A stretch of 64,000 nt of DNA from Loktanella gaetbuli (GTDB lineage: Bacteria; Pseudomonadota; Alphaproteobacteria; Rhodobacterales; Rhodobacteraceae): the NCBI RefSeq assembly GCF_020531945.1, contig NZ_JAJATZ010000001.1:248001-312000 (forward strand), written 5' to 3'. Below, in pieces: positions 45,758-54,895 of the stretch. Position numbers and translations under genes: made by a program. Positions within the stretch are counted from its first letter, which is position 1. Each line of letters begins with the position of its first letter. The notes beneath the pieces were generated by a model, which worked only from the letters and a program-made list of their open reading frames with translations, had not been told where the DNA came from and searched no databases.

Positions 45758-46039
45758 ATGGAAGGCATCGCATCCATCGTCCCGCTGTTTTTGATCTTTG
45801 GTATCATGTATTTCCTGCTGATCCGTCCGCAGCAGAAAAAGCTGAAGGAACATGCAGCCATGGTCAGCGCGCTGCGCCGCGGCGATCAGGTCATCACGCA
45901 GGGCGGTATCGTCGGCAAGGTGACGGCCGTGCGCGAGGCGGAAAAGGAACTGGAAGTCGAAATCGCCGCTGGCGTGAAAGTGCGCGTGATCCAGTCCACC
46001 ATCGCGACCGTGATCAACAAGACCGAACCTGCCAAGTAA
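45758..46039 (+). CDS. yajC: Preprotein translocase subunit YajC
   Basis: A 93-residue protein with one N-terminal transmembrane helix (IVPLFLIFGIMYFLLIRP) and the conserved RPQQKKLKEHAAMVSAL. The cytoplasmic small beta domain is LRRGDQVITQGGIVGKVTAV. It associates with SecDF. GAGGAG stands 6 bases before the ATG. It is 33 bases before secD in the same operon. The 258 bases upstream separate it from serS on the other strand; apart from a GCGAGG/CCTCGC inverted pair they show nothing I recognise beyond promoter space. Confidence 0.93.
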   Translation: MEGIASIVPLFLIFGIMYFLLIRPQQKKLKEHAAMVSALRRGDQVITQGGIVGKVTAVREAEKELEVEIAAGVKVRVIQSTIATVINKTEPAK

Positions 46040-46072
46040 GCGACCGCGCTTGATGGCCAAGGGGGCCAGTAC

Positions 46073-47701
46073 ATGCTGAATATCTCGCCGTTCCGGCAAG
46101 CGTTGATCTGGCTCACGGTGACGGTGGGGCTGCTACTGGCCCTGCCGAACCTGTTCTATGACCGGGTTGAAACCTACAACGACGCGGTTTCCACCGGCGA
46201 AGACGCGACAGGCTGGCCATCATTCCTGCCATCCAATTTGGTGAACCTCGGCCTCGACCTGCGGGGCGGGGCGCATCTGCTGGCAGAGGTGAACACCCCC
46301 GATGTCTATGCGTCCATCATGGACGCCACCTGGCCCGAGGTGCGTGACGCATTGGCCGCCGAACGCGACACGGTCGGTTTCGTCACCCGCGAGGACAGCC
46401 CTGACGATATCCTGGTCGTGCGGATTTCCGAACCGGCCGGTGCGGCACGTGCCGCAGAAATCGTGCGCGGTCTGGCCCGCCCGATCCAGACCCTGACCGG
46501 TGCCGGGTCTACCGACATCGAGGTCAGCACCAGCGGCCCCGTGCTGACCATCCAACTGTCCGACGCTGAAAAACAGGCCGTCGATGACCGTACGATGCAG
46601 CAAAGCCTCGAGATCATTCGCCGCCGTATCGACGAGGTCGGCACACGCGAACCCACGATTCAGCGTCAGGGCACCGACCGGATCCTGATTCAGGTGCCCG
46701 GTGTCGGGTCCAGCGCCGAGATCATCGAACTGATCGGAACAACGGCACAGCTGACATTCCAGCAGGTGATCGGCCCGGCAGGTGCAGACGCGACCCCCGG
46801 CGTGGGTCAGGAAATTCTGCCCTCGATCGACGAGCAGGGGGTGTTCTACATCCTTGATTCCGTTCCGGTCGTCACGGGCGAGGAACTGGTCGATGCACAG
46901 CCCGCGTTCGACCAGAACGGGCGTCCGGCCGTCAATTTCCGTTTCAACGTGTCCGGTGCCCGTAAATTCGGCGACTACACACTGGATCATATCGGCACGC
47001 AGTTCGCCATCGTCCTCGATTCCGAGGTCATCAGCGCCCCGGTGATCCAGTCCCATATTCCCGGCGGGTCCGGTATCATCACCGGTAATTTCACGGTCGA
47101 GGAATCGACAAACCTCGCTGTGTTGTTGCGTGCAGGTGCTCTGCCGGCCTCGCTTGAATTCCTGGAGGAACGCACGATCGGCCCGCAACTGGGTCAGGAC
47201 AGCATCGACGCAGGCCAGCGGGCCGCGATGGTGGGTGGCCTGCTGGTCATCGTGTTCATGGGCATGACCTACGGCCTGTTCGGTATTTTCGCCAATATCG
47301 CGCTGATCGTGAACCTGGGTCTGATCTTTGGCGTTCTGTCGCTCATCGGGGCGACGCTGACCCTGCCTGGCATTGCGGGCATCGTCCTGACCGTCGGTAT
47401 GGCCGTCGACGCCAACGTGCTGGTGTTCGAGCGTATCCGCGAGGAGTTGAAAACCGCCAAGGGACCCGCCCGTGCTATCGAGCTGGGATACGAACGTGCA
47501 CTGTCAGCGATCATTGACGCCAACATCACGACGCTGATCACGGCAGGCATTCTGTATTGGCTGGGGTCTGGTCCCGTGCGCGGCTTTGCCGTCACGCTGG
47601 GCCTGGGCATCATCACGTCGGTGTTCACCGCCATTTTCGTCACGCGCGCGTTGATCGTGCTGTGGTTCTCGCGCAAGCGTCCCAAGACAATCGAGGTCTG
47701 A
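46073..47701 (+). CDS. secD: Protein translocase subunit SecD
   Basis: A 542-residue proton-driven partner of SecYEG. It opens with one helix, then LGLDLRGGAHLL, the hallmark of the family, a large periplasmic P1 domain (RRRIDEVGTREPTIQRQG), and the C-terminal bundle of five helices with VGMAVDANVLVFERIREE (conserved Asp for proton passage). It belongs to the yajC-secD-secF block; secF starts 4 bases after its stop. Confidence 0.96.
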   Translation: MLNISPFRQALIWLTVTVGLLLALPNLFYDRVETYNDAVSTGEDATGWPSFLPSNLVNLGLDLRGGAHLLAEVNTPDVYASIMDATWPEVRDALAAERDTVGFVTREDSPDDILVVRISEPAGAARAAEIVRGLARPIQTLTGAGSTDIEVSTSGPVLTIQLSDAEKQAVDDRTMQQSLEIIRRRIDEVGTREPTIQRQGTDRILIQVPGVGSSAEIIELIGTTAQLTFQQVIGPAGADATPGVGQEILPSIDEQGVFYILDSVPVVTGEELVDAQPAFDQNGRPAVNFRFNVSGARKFGDYTLDHIGTQFAIVLDSEVISAPVIQSHIPGGSGIITGNFTVEESTNLAVLLRAGALPASLEFLEERTIGPQLGQDSIDAGQRAAMVGGLLVIVFMGMTYGLFGIFANIALIVNLGLIFGVLSLIGATLTLPGIAGIVLTVGMAVDANVLVFERIREELKTAKGPARAIELGYERALSAIIDANITTLITAGILYWLGSGPVRGFAVTLGLGIITSVFTAIFVTRALIVLWFSRKRPKTIEV

Positions 47702-47705
47702 TCCC

Positions 47706-48677
47706 ATGCGTATGCGCCTGATCCCCGACGATACGAATATCAACTTCTTCAAACTCGCCAGCGTGACCTTTGGCGGCAGCATGGTGCTGCTGGTGCTGTC
47801 GATCGTGGCCTTCATGACCTTTGGTCTGAACTACGGAATCGATTTCCGGGGCGGCACGACGATCCGCACGGAAAGCACGCAGCCCGTCGATGTCAGCGCC
47901 TATCGCACTGCACTGGAATCGCTGGAATTGGGTGATGTCAGCATCACCGAGGTGTTTGACCCGACATTCCGCGCGGATCAATTCGTCGCATCCGTGCGTA
48001 TTCAGGCGCAGGACGATGCGGAAAGCGTTGCACAAAGCACCATCGACAGTGTCCGCACGGCCCTGCAGGCGGTAGACCCCGAGGTCGACTTTACCTCGGT
48101 CGAGAGTGTCGGACCCAAGGTGTCCGGCGAACTCATTCAGTCAGCTATTTTTGCTGTCATCGGCGCGCTGTCGGCGATCATCATCTACATCTGGTTGCGG
48201 TTTGAGTGGCAGTTTGCCGTCGGTGGGATCGTGGCGTTGATCCATGATATCGGCCTGACCATCGGTTTGTTTTCGCTGCTGCAAATCCGGTTCGATCTCG
48301 CGATCATCGCGGCCTTGCTGACCATCGTCGGCTATTCGATCAACGATACCGTCGTGGTGTTCGACCGGGTGCGGGAAAACCTGCGCAAGTACAAGGTCAT
48401 GCCGCTGGTCGATGTGCTGAACCTGTCCGCGAATGAAACCCTTGCGCGGACCATGATGACCTCGGGCACGACGCTGCTGGCGCTCGTCGCACTGCTGGCG
48501 CTTGGTGGTGACGTGATCCGCGGGTTTGTCTTTGCGATTACCTGGGGCATCATTGTCGGCACCTACTCATCGATCTATGTGGCCAAGAACGTGGTATTGA
48601 TGCTGGGCGTCAAACGCGACTGGTCGAAAAAGAACCCCGCCACGGGCGGACGTTACGCGGATATCGAGGACAGCTGA
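47706..48677 (+). CDS. secF: Protein translocase subunit SecF
   Basis: A 323-residue SecF. The conserved entry block is LNYGIDFRGGTTIR, and the central helix carries GYSINDTVVVFDRVRENL with the conserved Asp. It partners SecD for the late stage of export. It ends TGATG, so the next gene's start shares one base with its stop. Confidence 0.96.
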   Translation: MRMRLIPDDTNINFFKLASVTFGGSMVLLVLSIVAFMTFGLNYGIDFRGGTTIRTESTQPVDVSAYRTALESLELGDVSITEVFDPTFRADQFVASVRIQAQDDAESVAQSTIDSVRTALQAVDPEVDFTSVESVGPKVSGELIQSAIFAVIGALSAIIIYIWLRFEWQFAVGGIVALIHDIGLTIGLFSLLQIRFDLAIIAALLTIVGYSINDTVVVFDRVRENLRKYKVMPLVDVLNLSANETLARTMMTSGTTLLALVALLALGGDVIRGFVFAITWGIIVGTYSSIYVAKNVVLMLGVKRDWSKKNPATGGRYADIEDS

Positions 48678-49030
48678 TGCGCCTGACCGAAATCACCTAC
48701 GACAAATCCAAACCCGTCGACGGCTATGGCCCGGGTTTTTTCCGGATTGGCGGCCAGGTGATCGAGGGCCCGGTAACGGTTCTGCCGTCCGGGGTGGCCA
48801 GTTGGGGTGGTTTTGACGATGTCGCGACGCTGCTGGCCGAGGCGGATACGATCGACGTTCTCTTTGTCGGCACAGGGGCCGAAGTCGCGCATGCGCCCAA
48901 GGCCTTTCGCCAGCGGCTGGAGGATGCCGGGGTCGGACTGGATGTGATGGCCTCGCCAGCCGCCTGCCGCACATTCAACATCCTGCTAAGCGAGGGGCGC
49001 CGCGTCGCCCTTGCGCTGATTCCGGTCTGA
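48677..49030 (+). CDS. Mth938-like domain protein (DUF498/NDUFAF3 family)
   Basis: A 117-residue protein with the family core: GYGPGFFRIGGQVIEGPVTVLPSG (in part), DVLFVGTGAE and DVMASPAACRTFNILLSEGRRVA, a thiamine-binding-like alpha/beta fold. Eukaryotic relatives (NDUFAF3) assist complex I assembly. In alphaproteobacteria it commonly follows secF. Coupled to secF by TGATG; the ccmA start is 5 bases after its stop. Confidence 0.88.
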   Translation: MRLTEITYDKSKPVDGYGPGFFRIGGQVIEGPVTVLPSGVASWGGFDDVATLLAEADTIDVLFVGTGAEVAHAPKAFRQRLEDAGVGLDVMASPAACRTFNILLSEGRRVALALIPV

Positions 49031-49035
49031 TCGCC

Positions 49036-49650
49036 GTGTTGCAGGTCACCGACCTGCGCTGCGCCCGTGGGGGCGTGCCTGTTCTGGAACGGGTGTCGTT
49101 CGCGCTGAACCCCGGAGAGGCCATGATCCTGCGCGGTCCGAACGGTGTGGGCAAGACGACGCTGCTGCGCACCATGGCCGGGTTGCAACCTCCCTTGTCC
49201 GGGACCGTGGATTACCCCGAGGGCAGCGGTGCCTATGCCAGCCATGCCGACGGAATCAAATCCGCGCTGACGGTGACGGAAAACCTGACGTTCTGGGCAC
49301 AGATTCACGACCGCAGCGTGCCAGAGACGGCCTATGCGGCATTCGACCTGCATGACCTGCGTGACCGGCTGGCGGGCACGTTGTCAGCGGGGCAAAAACG
49401 CAGGCTGGGTCTGGCCCGTCTTGCCGTGATCGGTCGATCCGTGCTGTTTCTGGATGAACCGACGGTCAGTCTGGATAATTTCTCGGTTCGGATGTTTGCC
49501 GACTGGATGCGCGACGCACATCTGGGGCAGGGTGGTTGCGCCGTGATCGCCACTCATATCGACCTCGGGCTAGATGTTCCGGCGCTGGATCTGACGCCCT
49601 ATATCGCGGCGGCGGATGCAGACGGCGGCGCGGACGCGGCGTTCCTGTGA
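49036..49650 (+). CDS. ccmA: Haem exporter ATP-binding protein CcmA
   Basis: A 204-residue ATPase of the CcmABCD complex that loads haem onto CcmE. Walker A is GPNGVGKTT, the signature LSAGQKRRLGLARL, Walker B VLFLDEPTVSLD, and the switch histidine is in ATHIDLG. Length is usual. The start is GTG. It opens the ccmABCDG block and overlaps ccmB by 4 bases (GTGA). Confidence 0.95.
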   Translation: MLQVTDLRCARGGVPVLERVSFALNPGEAMILRGPNGVGKTTLLRTMAGLQPPLSGTVDYPEGSGAYASHADGIKSALTVTENLTFWAQIHDRSVPETAYAAFDLHDLRDRLAGTLSAGQKRRLGLARLAVIGRSVLFLDEPTVSLDNFSVRMFADWMRDAHLGQGGCAVIATHIDLGLDVPALDLTPYIAAADADGGADAAFL

Positions 49651-50303
49651 TTGCGCTTTTGTTGCGGGATCTGCGGTTGTCAGTTCGCGCAGGGGGCGGG
49701 TTTGGCCTTGGACTTGCGTTTTTCCTGATCGTCGTCGTTTTAGTGCCATTCGGCGTCGGGCCTGACCGGGTCATTCTGACCCCCATCGCGCCGGGCATCC
49801 TGTGGGTCGCGGCGTTGCTGGCGGCCCTGTTGTCGCTGGACCGGATCTTTGCACTGGATTTCGAGGATGGTTCGCTGCCATTACTGGCCACGGCACCGAT
49901 CCCGCTGGAAGGCGTGGCCCTGTCCAAGGCAGTGTCACACTGGATCACCACCGGGTTACCCCTGACATGTGTCGCACCCGTGCTGGGGTTTTTCCTGAAC
50001 ATGGCGCCAGGTGCCTATGTCTGGCTATTGGCGTCGCTGGCGCTTGGCGCGCCGGCCCTGTCGATGATCGGCACATTCGGCGCTGCCCTGACGGTGGGTC
50101 TGCGGCGTGGCGGTCTTTTGTTGTCGCTGCTGGTCTTGCCGCTGTATATTCCGACGCTGATGTTTGGTGCCGAGGCCGTGCGACGCGGGGCGGATGGCAG
50201 CGGGGTCACAGCACCCCTGATGTTGGTGGGGGTTATCACGTTGGGCTGTTTTGCGCTGCTACCCTTTGCCACGGCAGCCGCCTTGCGGATCAATCTGCGG
50301 TGA
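49647..50303 (+). CDS. ccmB: Haem exporter protein CcmB
   Basis: A 218-residue six-helix permease of the haem export complex. It opens IALLLRDLRLSVRAGGG and has the CcmB blocks ILWVAALLAALLSLDRIF and LPLLATAPIPLEGVALSKAVSHW (in part). The start is GTG overlapping the ccmA stop; the open frame before it lies inside ccmA. The next gene, ccmC, is 42 bases on. Confidence 0.94.
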   Translation: MIALLLRDLRLSVRAGGGFGLGLAFFLIVVVLVPFGVGPDRVILTPIAPGILWVAALLAALLSLDRIFALDFEDGSLPLLATAPIPLEGVALSKAVSHWITTGLPLTCVAPVLGFFLNMAPGAYVWLLASLALGAPALSMIGTFGAALTVGLRRGGLLLSLLVLPLYIPTLMFGAEAVRRGADGSGVTAPLMLVGVITLGCFALLPFATAAALRINLR

Positions 50304-50345
50304 ATTGGGATTGAGCGGGGCACGCCCCGAGGATAGGTAAACGTC

Positions 50346-51077
50346 ATGTCGATGTGGGAATATGCAAATCCGAAACGGTTCATGGAATGGACGGCGCCCG
50401 TCGTGCCATGGGCCTTTGGCCTGTCCGGTGTTCTGGTCGTCGGCGGGTTGTTCTGGGGCTTTTTCCTGACGCCCGATGCCGACAAATTCGGGTCGACGGT
50501 CAAGATCATCTATCTGCATGTTCCGGCGGCGCTCATGGCGATCAATGCATGGTTCATGATGCTGGTGGCCAGTGTCATCTGGGTGATCCGCAGGCACCAT
50601 GTCAGCGCCCTTGCCGCACGGGCGGCAGCGCCTGTGGGGATGGTCATGACCGTGATCGCGCTGGTGACGGGGGCGATATGGGGCATGCCGACCTGGGGGA
50701 CCTATTGGGTCTGGGATCCGCGGCTGACCAGTTTCATGATCCTGTTCCTGTTTTATCTGGGCTATATGGCCCTGTGGGAGGCGATCGACGATCCCGACAC
50801 GGCGGCTGATCTGACGGCGGTGCTCTGCATCGTGGGGTCGATCTTTGCGATCCTTTCGCGCTACGCAGTGCGGTTCTGGAACCAGGGACTGCATCAGGGC
50901 ACATCCGTACCGGTTGTGACGGGTGGACGCACCATCGCCGATATCTATTTCATTCCACTGGTGATCTGCATGTTCGGTTTTGGCATTCTGTTCATCGCAC
51001 TTGTGCTGCTGCGCACCCGGACCGAGATCCGCGCCCGCCGCATGCGCGCGCTGACCGCGAGGGCTGCACGTGCCTGA
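50346..51077 (+). CDS. ccmC: Haem transporter CcmC
   Basis: A 243-residue six-helix protein that hands haem to CcmE. The tryptophan-rich haem-handling motif reads WGTYWVWDPRLTS, with conserved histidines on both sides in IYLHVPAALMA and LHQGTS. Length is typical. It overlaps ccmD by 8 bases. Confidence 0.96.
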   Translation: MSMWEYANPKRFMEWTAPVVPWAFGLSGVLVVGGLFWGFFLTPDADKFGSTVKIIYLHVPAALMAINAWFMMLVASVIWVIRRHHVSALAARAAAPVGMVMTVIALVTGAIWGMPTWGTYWVWDPRLTSFMILFLFYLGYMALWEAIDDPDTAADLTAVLCIVGSIFAILSRYAVRFWNQGLHQGTSVPVVTGGRTIADIYFIPLVICMFGFGILFIALVLLRTRTEIRARRMRALTARAARA

Positions 51078-51210
51078 ACTGGGGGATTACACCGTCTACG
51101 TGATATCGTCCTATGTCGCGACAATCGTCCTGCTGGTCGCCATCATCGGGCTGAGCTGGCGTCGTTCCCGGCGGGTCAAACGTGCGCTGGAGGACATCGA
51201 ACGTGGCTAA
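51070..51210 (+). CDS. ccmD: Haem exporter protein CcmD
   Basis: A 46-codon gene with GTG start. The product opens PELGDYTVYVISSYVATIV, then one transmembrane helix and a basic tail (LSWRRSRRVKRALEDIE). This matches CcmD, which releases holo-CcmE from the ABC complex. It overlaps ccmC and ccmG by 8 bases at each end. Confidence 0.93.
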   Translation: MPELGDYTVYVISSYVATIVLLVAIIGLSWRRSRRVKRALEDIERG

Positions 51211-51739
51211 GGTATCGCCACTGCTGATCGTGCCGCCGCTGGTGTTTGCCGGTCTTGCCGCGCTGTTTTACGGCGGGTTGATGCGGGACAATGCCGGTGA
51301 AATTCCGTCGACATTCATCGGCCAGACAGCCCCTGCCTTGCCCGACGAGGCGGTGTCCGGCACGACGCTGCTGACGGCGGCAGATTTGTCCGCTGGCGAG
51401 GTCACGATCGTGAATTTCTGGGCCAGCTGGTGCCCGCCCTGCCGGGCGGAACACCCGACCTTGCAGGCTTTGTCCGATGCGGGCTACCGCGTGGCAGGCG
51501 TCAATTTCCGCGATCAGGCGGATGATGCCGCGCGCTATCTGGCGGACGAGGGCGATCCGTTTTTCGCCACCGGGTTCGACCCGCGCGGACGGCGTGCCAT
51601 TGACTGGGGCGTGACCGCGCCGCCCGAGACATTCATTGTGGGGCCGGATGGGACCGTGTTGCACCGTTTCATCGGACCGCTGATCGGGTCGGATTACGAA
51701 CAGCGGTTCGTTCCGATGTTGGAGTCTGCGACCGAGTAA
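51203..51739 (+). CDS. ccmG: Thiol:disulfide interchange protein CcmG/DsbE
   Basis: A 178-residue membrane-anchored thioredoxin that reduces apocytochrome c or CcmH cysteines. One helix (VPPLVFAGLAALFYGG) precedes a thioredoxin fold with active site WASWCPPCRAEHP and the cis-Pro region GVTAPPETFIVGPDG. I start at the GTG at 51203 with GGAGGA eight bases upstream. Here ccmE, ccmF and ccmH are not adjacent; the unit ends in a strong terminator. Confidence 0.95.
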   Translation: MAKVSPLLIVPPLVFAGLAALFYGGLMRDNAGEIPSTFIGQTAPALPDEAVSGTTLLTAADLSAGEVTIVNFWASWCPPCRAEHPTLQALSDAGYRVAGVNFRDQADDAARYLADEGDPFFATGFDPRGRRAIDWGVTAPPETFIVGPDGTVLHRFIGPLIGSDYEQRFVPMLESATE

Positions 51740-51842
51740 GGGTCTGGATCGCTGTGCGATCCAGATGCCTCCGGCGGGGATATTTTTGACCAGAAGAAGT
51801 CGGACGGTCGTGAAGTGCGATGATGTCCTGCGCCATGAAAAA

Positions 51843-51870
51843 GGCCCCGTCGGATTGTTCCGACGGGGCC
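51843..51870. terminator. Bidirectional terminator between ccmG and acnA
   Basis: GGCCCCGTCGGA (51843-51854) and TCCGACGGGGCC (51859-51870) form a perfect 12-base stem with a 4-base loop. T-runs flank it on both strands, so it serves both converging genes. Confidence 0.93.
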
Positions 51871-51892
51871 CTTGTTTTCAGTGGAATGCAGT

Positions 51893-54670
51893 TCAGGCGA
51901 CTTTGGCCAGATTGCGCAGGACGTAGTGCAGAACGCCACCGTGTTCGACGTATTCGATTTCGATCGCGGTATCGATACGGCACTTGATCTGGATATCCTT
52001 GGTCGTGCCGTCAGCATAGGTAATCTGTGCTGTGCACATCTGCTGCGGTTTGACCTCGGACAGCCCGTCGATGGTGACCGTTTCCTCGCCCGTCAGGTTC
52101 AGGGTCTTGCGGTTGCCGTCGCCGGTGAATTCGAACGGTACCACACCGAAACCCACGAGGTTGGAGCGGTGGATCCGTTCAAAGTTCTCGGCGATGACGG
52201 CCTTGACGCCCAACAGGGCCGTGCCCTTGGCCGCCCAGTCACGGCTGGACCCGGCACCGTATTGTTCGCCCGCAATCACGACCAGCGGTTTGCCACCTTC
52301 TTGATAAGCCATGGCGGCGTCAAAGATCGATGTCTGCTGTCCGTCGGGGCCCTTGGTGTAGCCGCCCTCGACGCCGTCCAGCATCTCGTTCTTGATGCGG
52401 ATGTTGGCAAAGGTACCGCGCATCATCACCTCGTGGTTGCCGCGACGCGACCCGTAGGAGTTGAATTCGCGCACGGGCACCTGACGATCAGTGAGATACT
52501 GACCGGCGGGGCTGCTTTCCTTGAACGAACCGGCAGGGCTGATGTGGTCAGTGGTGACCATATCGCCCAGCAGCGCGAGGATCTTTGCATCCTTGACGCT
52601 GGCGATGCTGCCCGGGTCCTTGGCCATGCCCTGGAAATAGGGCGGGTTCTGGACGTAGGTGGACTGCGGCGGCCAGTTGTAGGTTTCGGAGTCGACGACC
52701 TCGACCGACTGCCATTTTTCGTCGCCTTTGAACACATCAGCATATTTCGACATGAAGGCTTCACGCGTGACGGTGCGTTCGACCAGATCGGCGATTTCCT
52801 TTTGGGTGGGCCAGATGTCCTTGAGGTAGACGTCGTTGCCGTCCTTGTCCTTGCCCAGGCTGTCCTTGGTGATGTCGACGTTCATGTCGCCGACCAGCGC
52901 ATAGGCCACGACCAGCGGCGGTGATGCCAGATAGTTGGCGCGCACGTCAGGGCTGATCCGACCTTCGAAGTTGCGGTTGCCGGACAGGACAGACACGCCG
53001 ATCACGTCGTAATCGTTGATCGCCTTACTGATTTCGGGTTCCAGCGGGCCGGAGTTGCCGATGCAGGTGGTGCAACCATAGCCGACCAGGTGGAAATCCA
53101 GAGCATCCAGATCCTCTTGCAGGCCGGCGGCCTCGAGGTATTCGGACACGACCTGCGATCCGGGTGCGAGCGAGGTTTTCACCCAGGGTTTGCGGGTGAG
53201 GCCAAGCGCGCGCGCCTTGCGTGCAACCAGACCGGCCCCGATCATGACATAGGGGTTCGAGGTGTTCGTGCAGGATGTGATCGAGGCGATCACGATGCTG
53301 CCGTCATGGATCTGGTAGTTTTCACCGTTGGGGTTGTTCACATATCCACGGGCATGGTGACCTTCGTCGCCGGGGATCTGGGCGGGTTCAGGCTGGCCGC
53401 CTTCGCCTTCCCAACGGATTTCCGAGTTGACCGAGGCGTCCTTGCCTGCGCGGACGCCCTTGACGTATTCGCCAAAGGCCGTTGCGGCAACATCAAGGTT
53501 GATGTGATCCTGAGGACGTTTCGGCCCCGAAATGGCGGGCACGACGGTGCTCATGTCCAGTTCCAGCGTGTCGGTGTAGACGGGTTCGTAATCTGCACCG
53601 CGCCAGAAACCGTTTTCCTTGGCGTAGGCTTCGACCAGTGCGATGCGGTCCTCGTCACGGCCGGTCAGACGCAGATATTTCAGGGTTTCGTTGTCGATCG
53701 GGAAATAACCGCAGGTGGCACCGTATTCGGGGGCCATGTTGCCGATCGTGGCGCGGTCTGCCAGCGGCAGGTTGTCCAGGCCAGGGCCATAAAATTCTAC
53801 GAACTTGCTGACGACGCCCTTTGCGCGCAGCATTTCCACGACCTTCAGCACGAGGTCGGTTGCGGTCGTGCCTTCGGTCATTTCGCCGGTCAGCTTGAAG
53901 CCGACGACCTCGGGGATGAGCATGGAGACAGGCTGGCCCAGCATCGCGGCCTCGGCCTCGATCCCGCCGACACCCCAGCCCAGAACGGCCAGGCCGTTGA
54001 CCATGGTGGTATGGCTGTCGGTGCCGACCAGCGTATCGGGATAGGCGACGGTGACGCCATTCTGGTCGGTGTCAGTCCAGACGGTCTGCGCCAGATATTC
54101 CAGGTTCACCTGGTGGCAGATGCCCGTGCCCGGCGGCACCACGCGGAAGTTGTTGAACGCCTTTTGGCCCCACTTCAGGAACTGGTAGCGTTCCATGTTC
54201 CGTTCGTATTCGCGGTCCACGTTCATCTGGAATGCACGCGGATTGCCGAATTCGTCGATCATGACAGAGTGGTCGATGACAAGATCGACGGGGTTCAGCG
54301 GATTGATCTGCTGCGCGTCACCGCCAAGGGCCACGATGCCGTCGCGCATGGCGGCGAGGTCGACCACGGCAGGCACGCCGGTGAAATCCTGCATCAGCAC
54401 GCGGGCAGGGCGGTAGGCGATCTCGATCGGGTTCTTGCCACCGTTTTCAGCCCAGGTAGCAAAGGCCTTGATGTCGTCTGTGGTGACGGTCTTGCCGTCC
54501 TCGAACCGCAGCATGTTTTCCAAAACGACCTTGAGTGCTGCCGGCAGACGCGAAAAGTCGCCCAAGCCAGCGGCCGTCGCCGCGTCGATGGAATAATAGT
54601 CGACCGACTGGTCGCCAACGGTCAGGGTCTTACGGGTTTTTGCGGTATCGGTGCCGACGGTGACGGTCAT
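51893..54670 (-). CDS. acnA: Aconitate hydratase A
   Basis: A 925-residue enzyme of the TCA cycle converting citrate to isocitrate through a 4Fe-4S cluster. The cluster cysteines appear in ITSCTNTSNP (about residue 467) and YGCTTCIGNSG (about residues 533 and 536). DSHTTMVNGLAVLGWGVGGIEAE and the C-terminal GSSRDWAAKGTALLG complete the set. It is about 35 residues longer than E. coli AcnA, with extra charged sequence before the cluster. Start at 54670 follows AAGGGA. An inverted repeat lies upstream (54758-54779). Confidence 0.96.
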   Translation of the reverse strand: MTVTVGTDTAKTRKTLTVGDQSVDYYSIDAATAAGLGDFSRLPAALKVVLENMLRFEDGKTVTTDDIKAFATWAENGGKNPIEIAYRPARVLMQDFTGVPAVVDLAAMRDGIVALGGDAQQINPLNPVDLVIDHSVMIDEFGNPRAFQMNVDREYERNMERYQFLKWGQKAFNNFRVVPPGTGICHQVNLEYLAQTVWTDTDQNGVTVAYPDTLVGTDSHTTMVNGLAVLGWGVGGIEAEAAMLGQPVSMLIPEVVGFKLTGEMTEGTTATDLVLKVVEMLRAKGVVSKFVEFYGPGLDNLPLADRATIGNMAPEYGATCGYFPIDNETLKYLRLTGRDEDRIALVEAYAKENGFWRGADYEPVYTDTLELDMSTVVPAISGPKRPQDHINLDVAATAFGEYVKGVRAGKDASVNSEIRWEGEGGQPEPAQIPGDEGHHARGYVNNPNGENYQIHDGSIVIASITSCTNTSNPYVMIGAGLVARKARALGLTRKPWVKTSLAPGSQVVSEYLEAAGLQEDLDALDFHLVGYGCTTCIGNSGPLEPEISKAINDYDVIGVSVLSGNRNFEGRISPDVRANYLASPPLVVAYALVGDMNVDITKDSLGKDKDGNDVYLKDIWPTQKEIADLVERTVTREAFMSKYADVFKGDEKWQSVEVVDSETYNWPPQSTYVQNPPYFQGMAKDPGSIASVKDAKILALLGDMVTTDHISPAGSFKESSPAGQYLTDRQVPVREFNSYGSRRGNHEVMMRGTFANIRIKNEMLDGVEGGYTKGPDGQQTSIFDAAMAYQEGGKPLVVIAGEQYGAGSSRDWAAKGTALLGVKAVIAENFERIHRSNLVGFGVVPFEFTGDGNRKTLNLTGEETVTIDGLSEVKPQQMCTAQITYADGTTKDIQIKCRIDTAIEIEYVEHGGVLHYVLRNLAKVA

Positions 54671-54757
54671 GATGTCCCTTTCAGTGTGGGCGTTGATGCA
54701 GTTCTCTTGCCTCGTTTTGCCGTAGCTGACGCAAGGGATCAAGGCCTAGTACGCATT

Positions 54758-54779
54758 TTTGTATACATCTGCATACAAA
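54758..54779. promoter_or_regulatory. Inverted repeat upstream of acnA (candidate operator)
   Basis: TTTGTAT (54758-54764) and ATACAAA (54773-54779) flank 8 bases, 88-109 bases before the acnA start. GTATAC is frequent in operators of GntR-family (FCD-type) regulators; the regulator is unknown. The site also precedes the divergent DUF1223 gene by about 117 bases. Confidence 0.45.
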
Positions 54780-54895
54780 GTTGATGTGGCCATTGTGTTG
54801 CAGTCGCGATGATGTCCGCTTCTGTCGCGATTGCTTGATTGGTCATTTCAAGACGCAGGCTGTACCTCGTGCATCATCATGACAGGAGTTCATTG

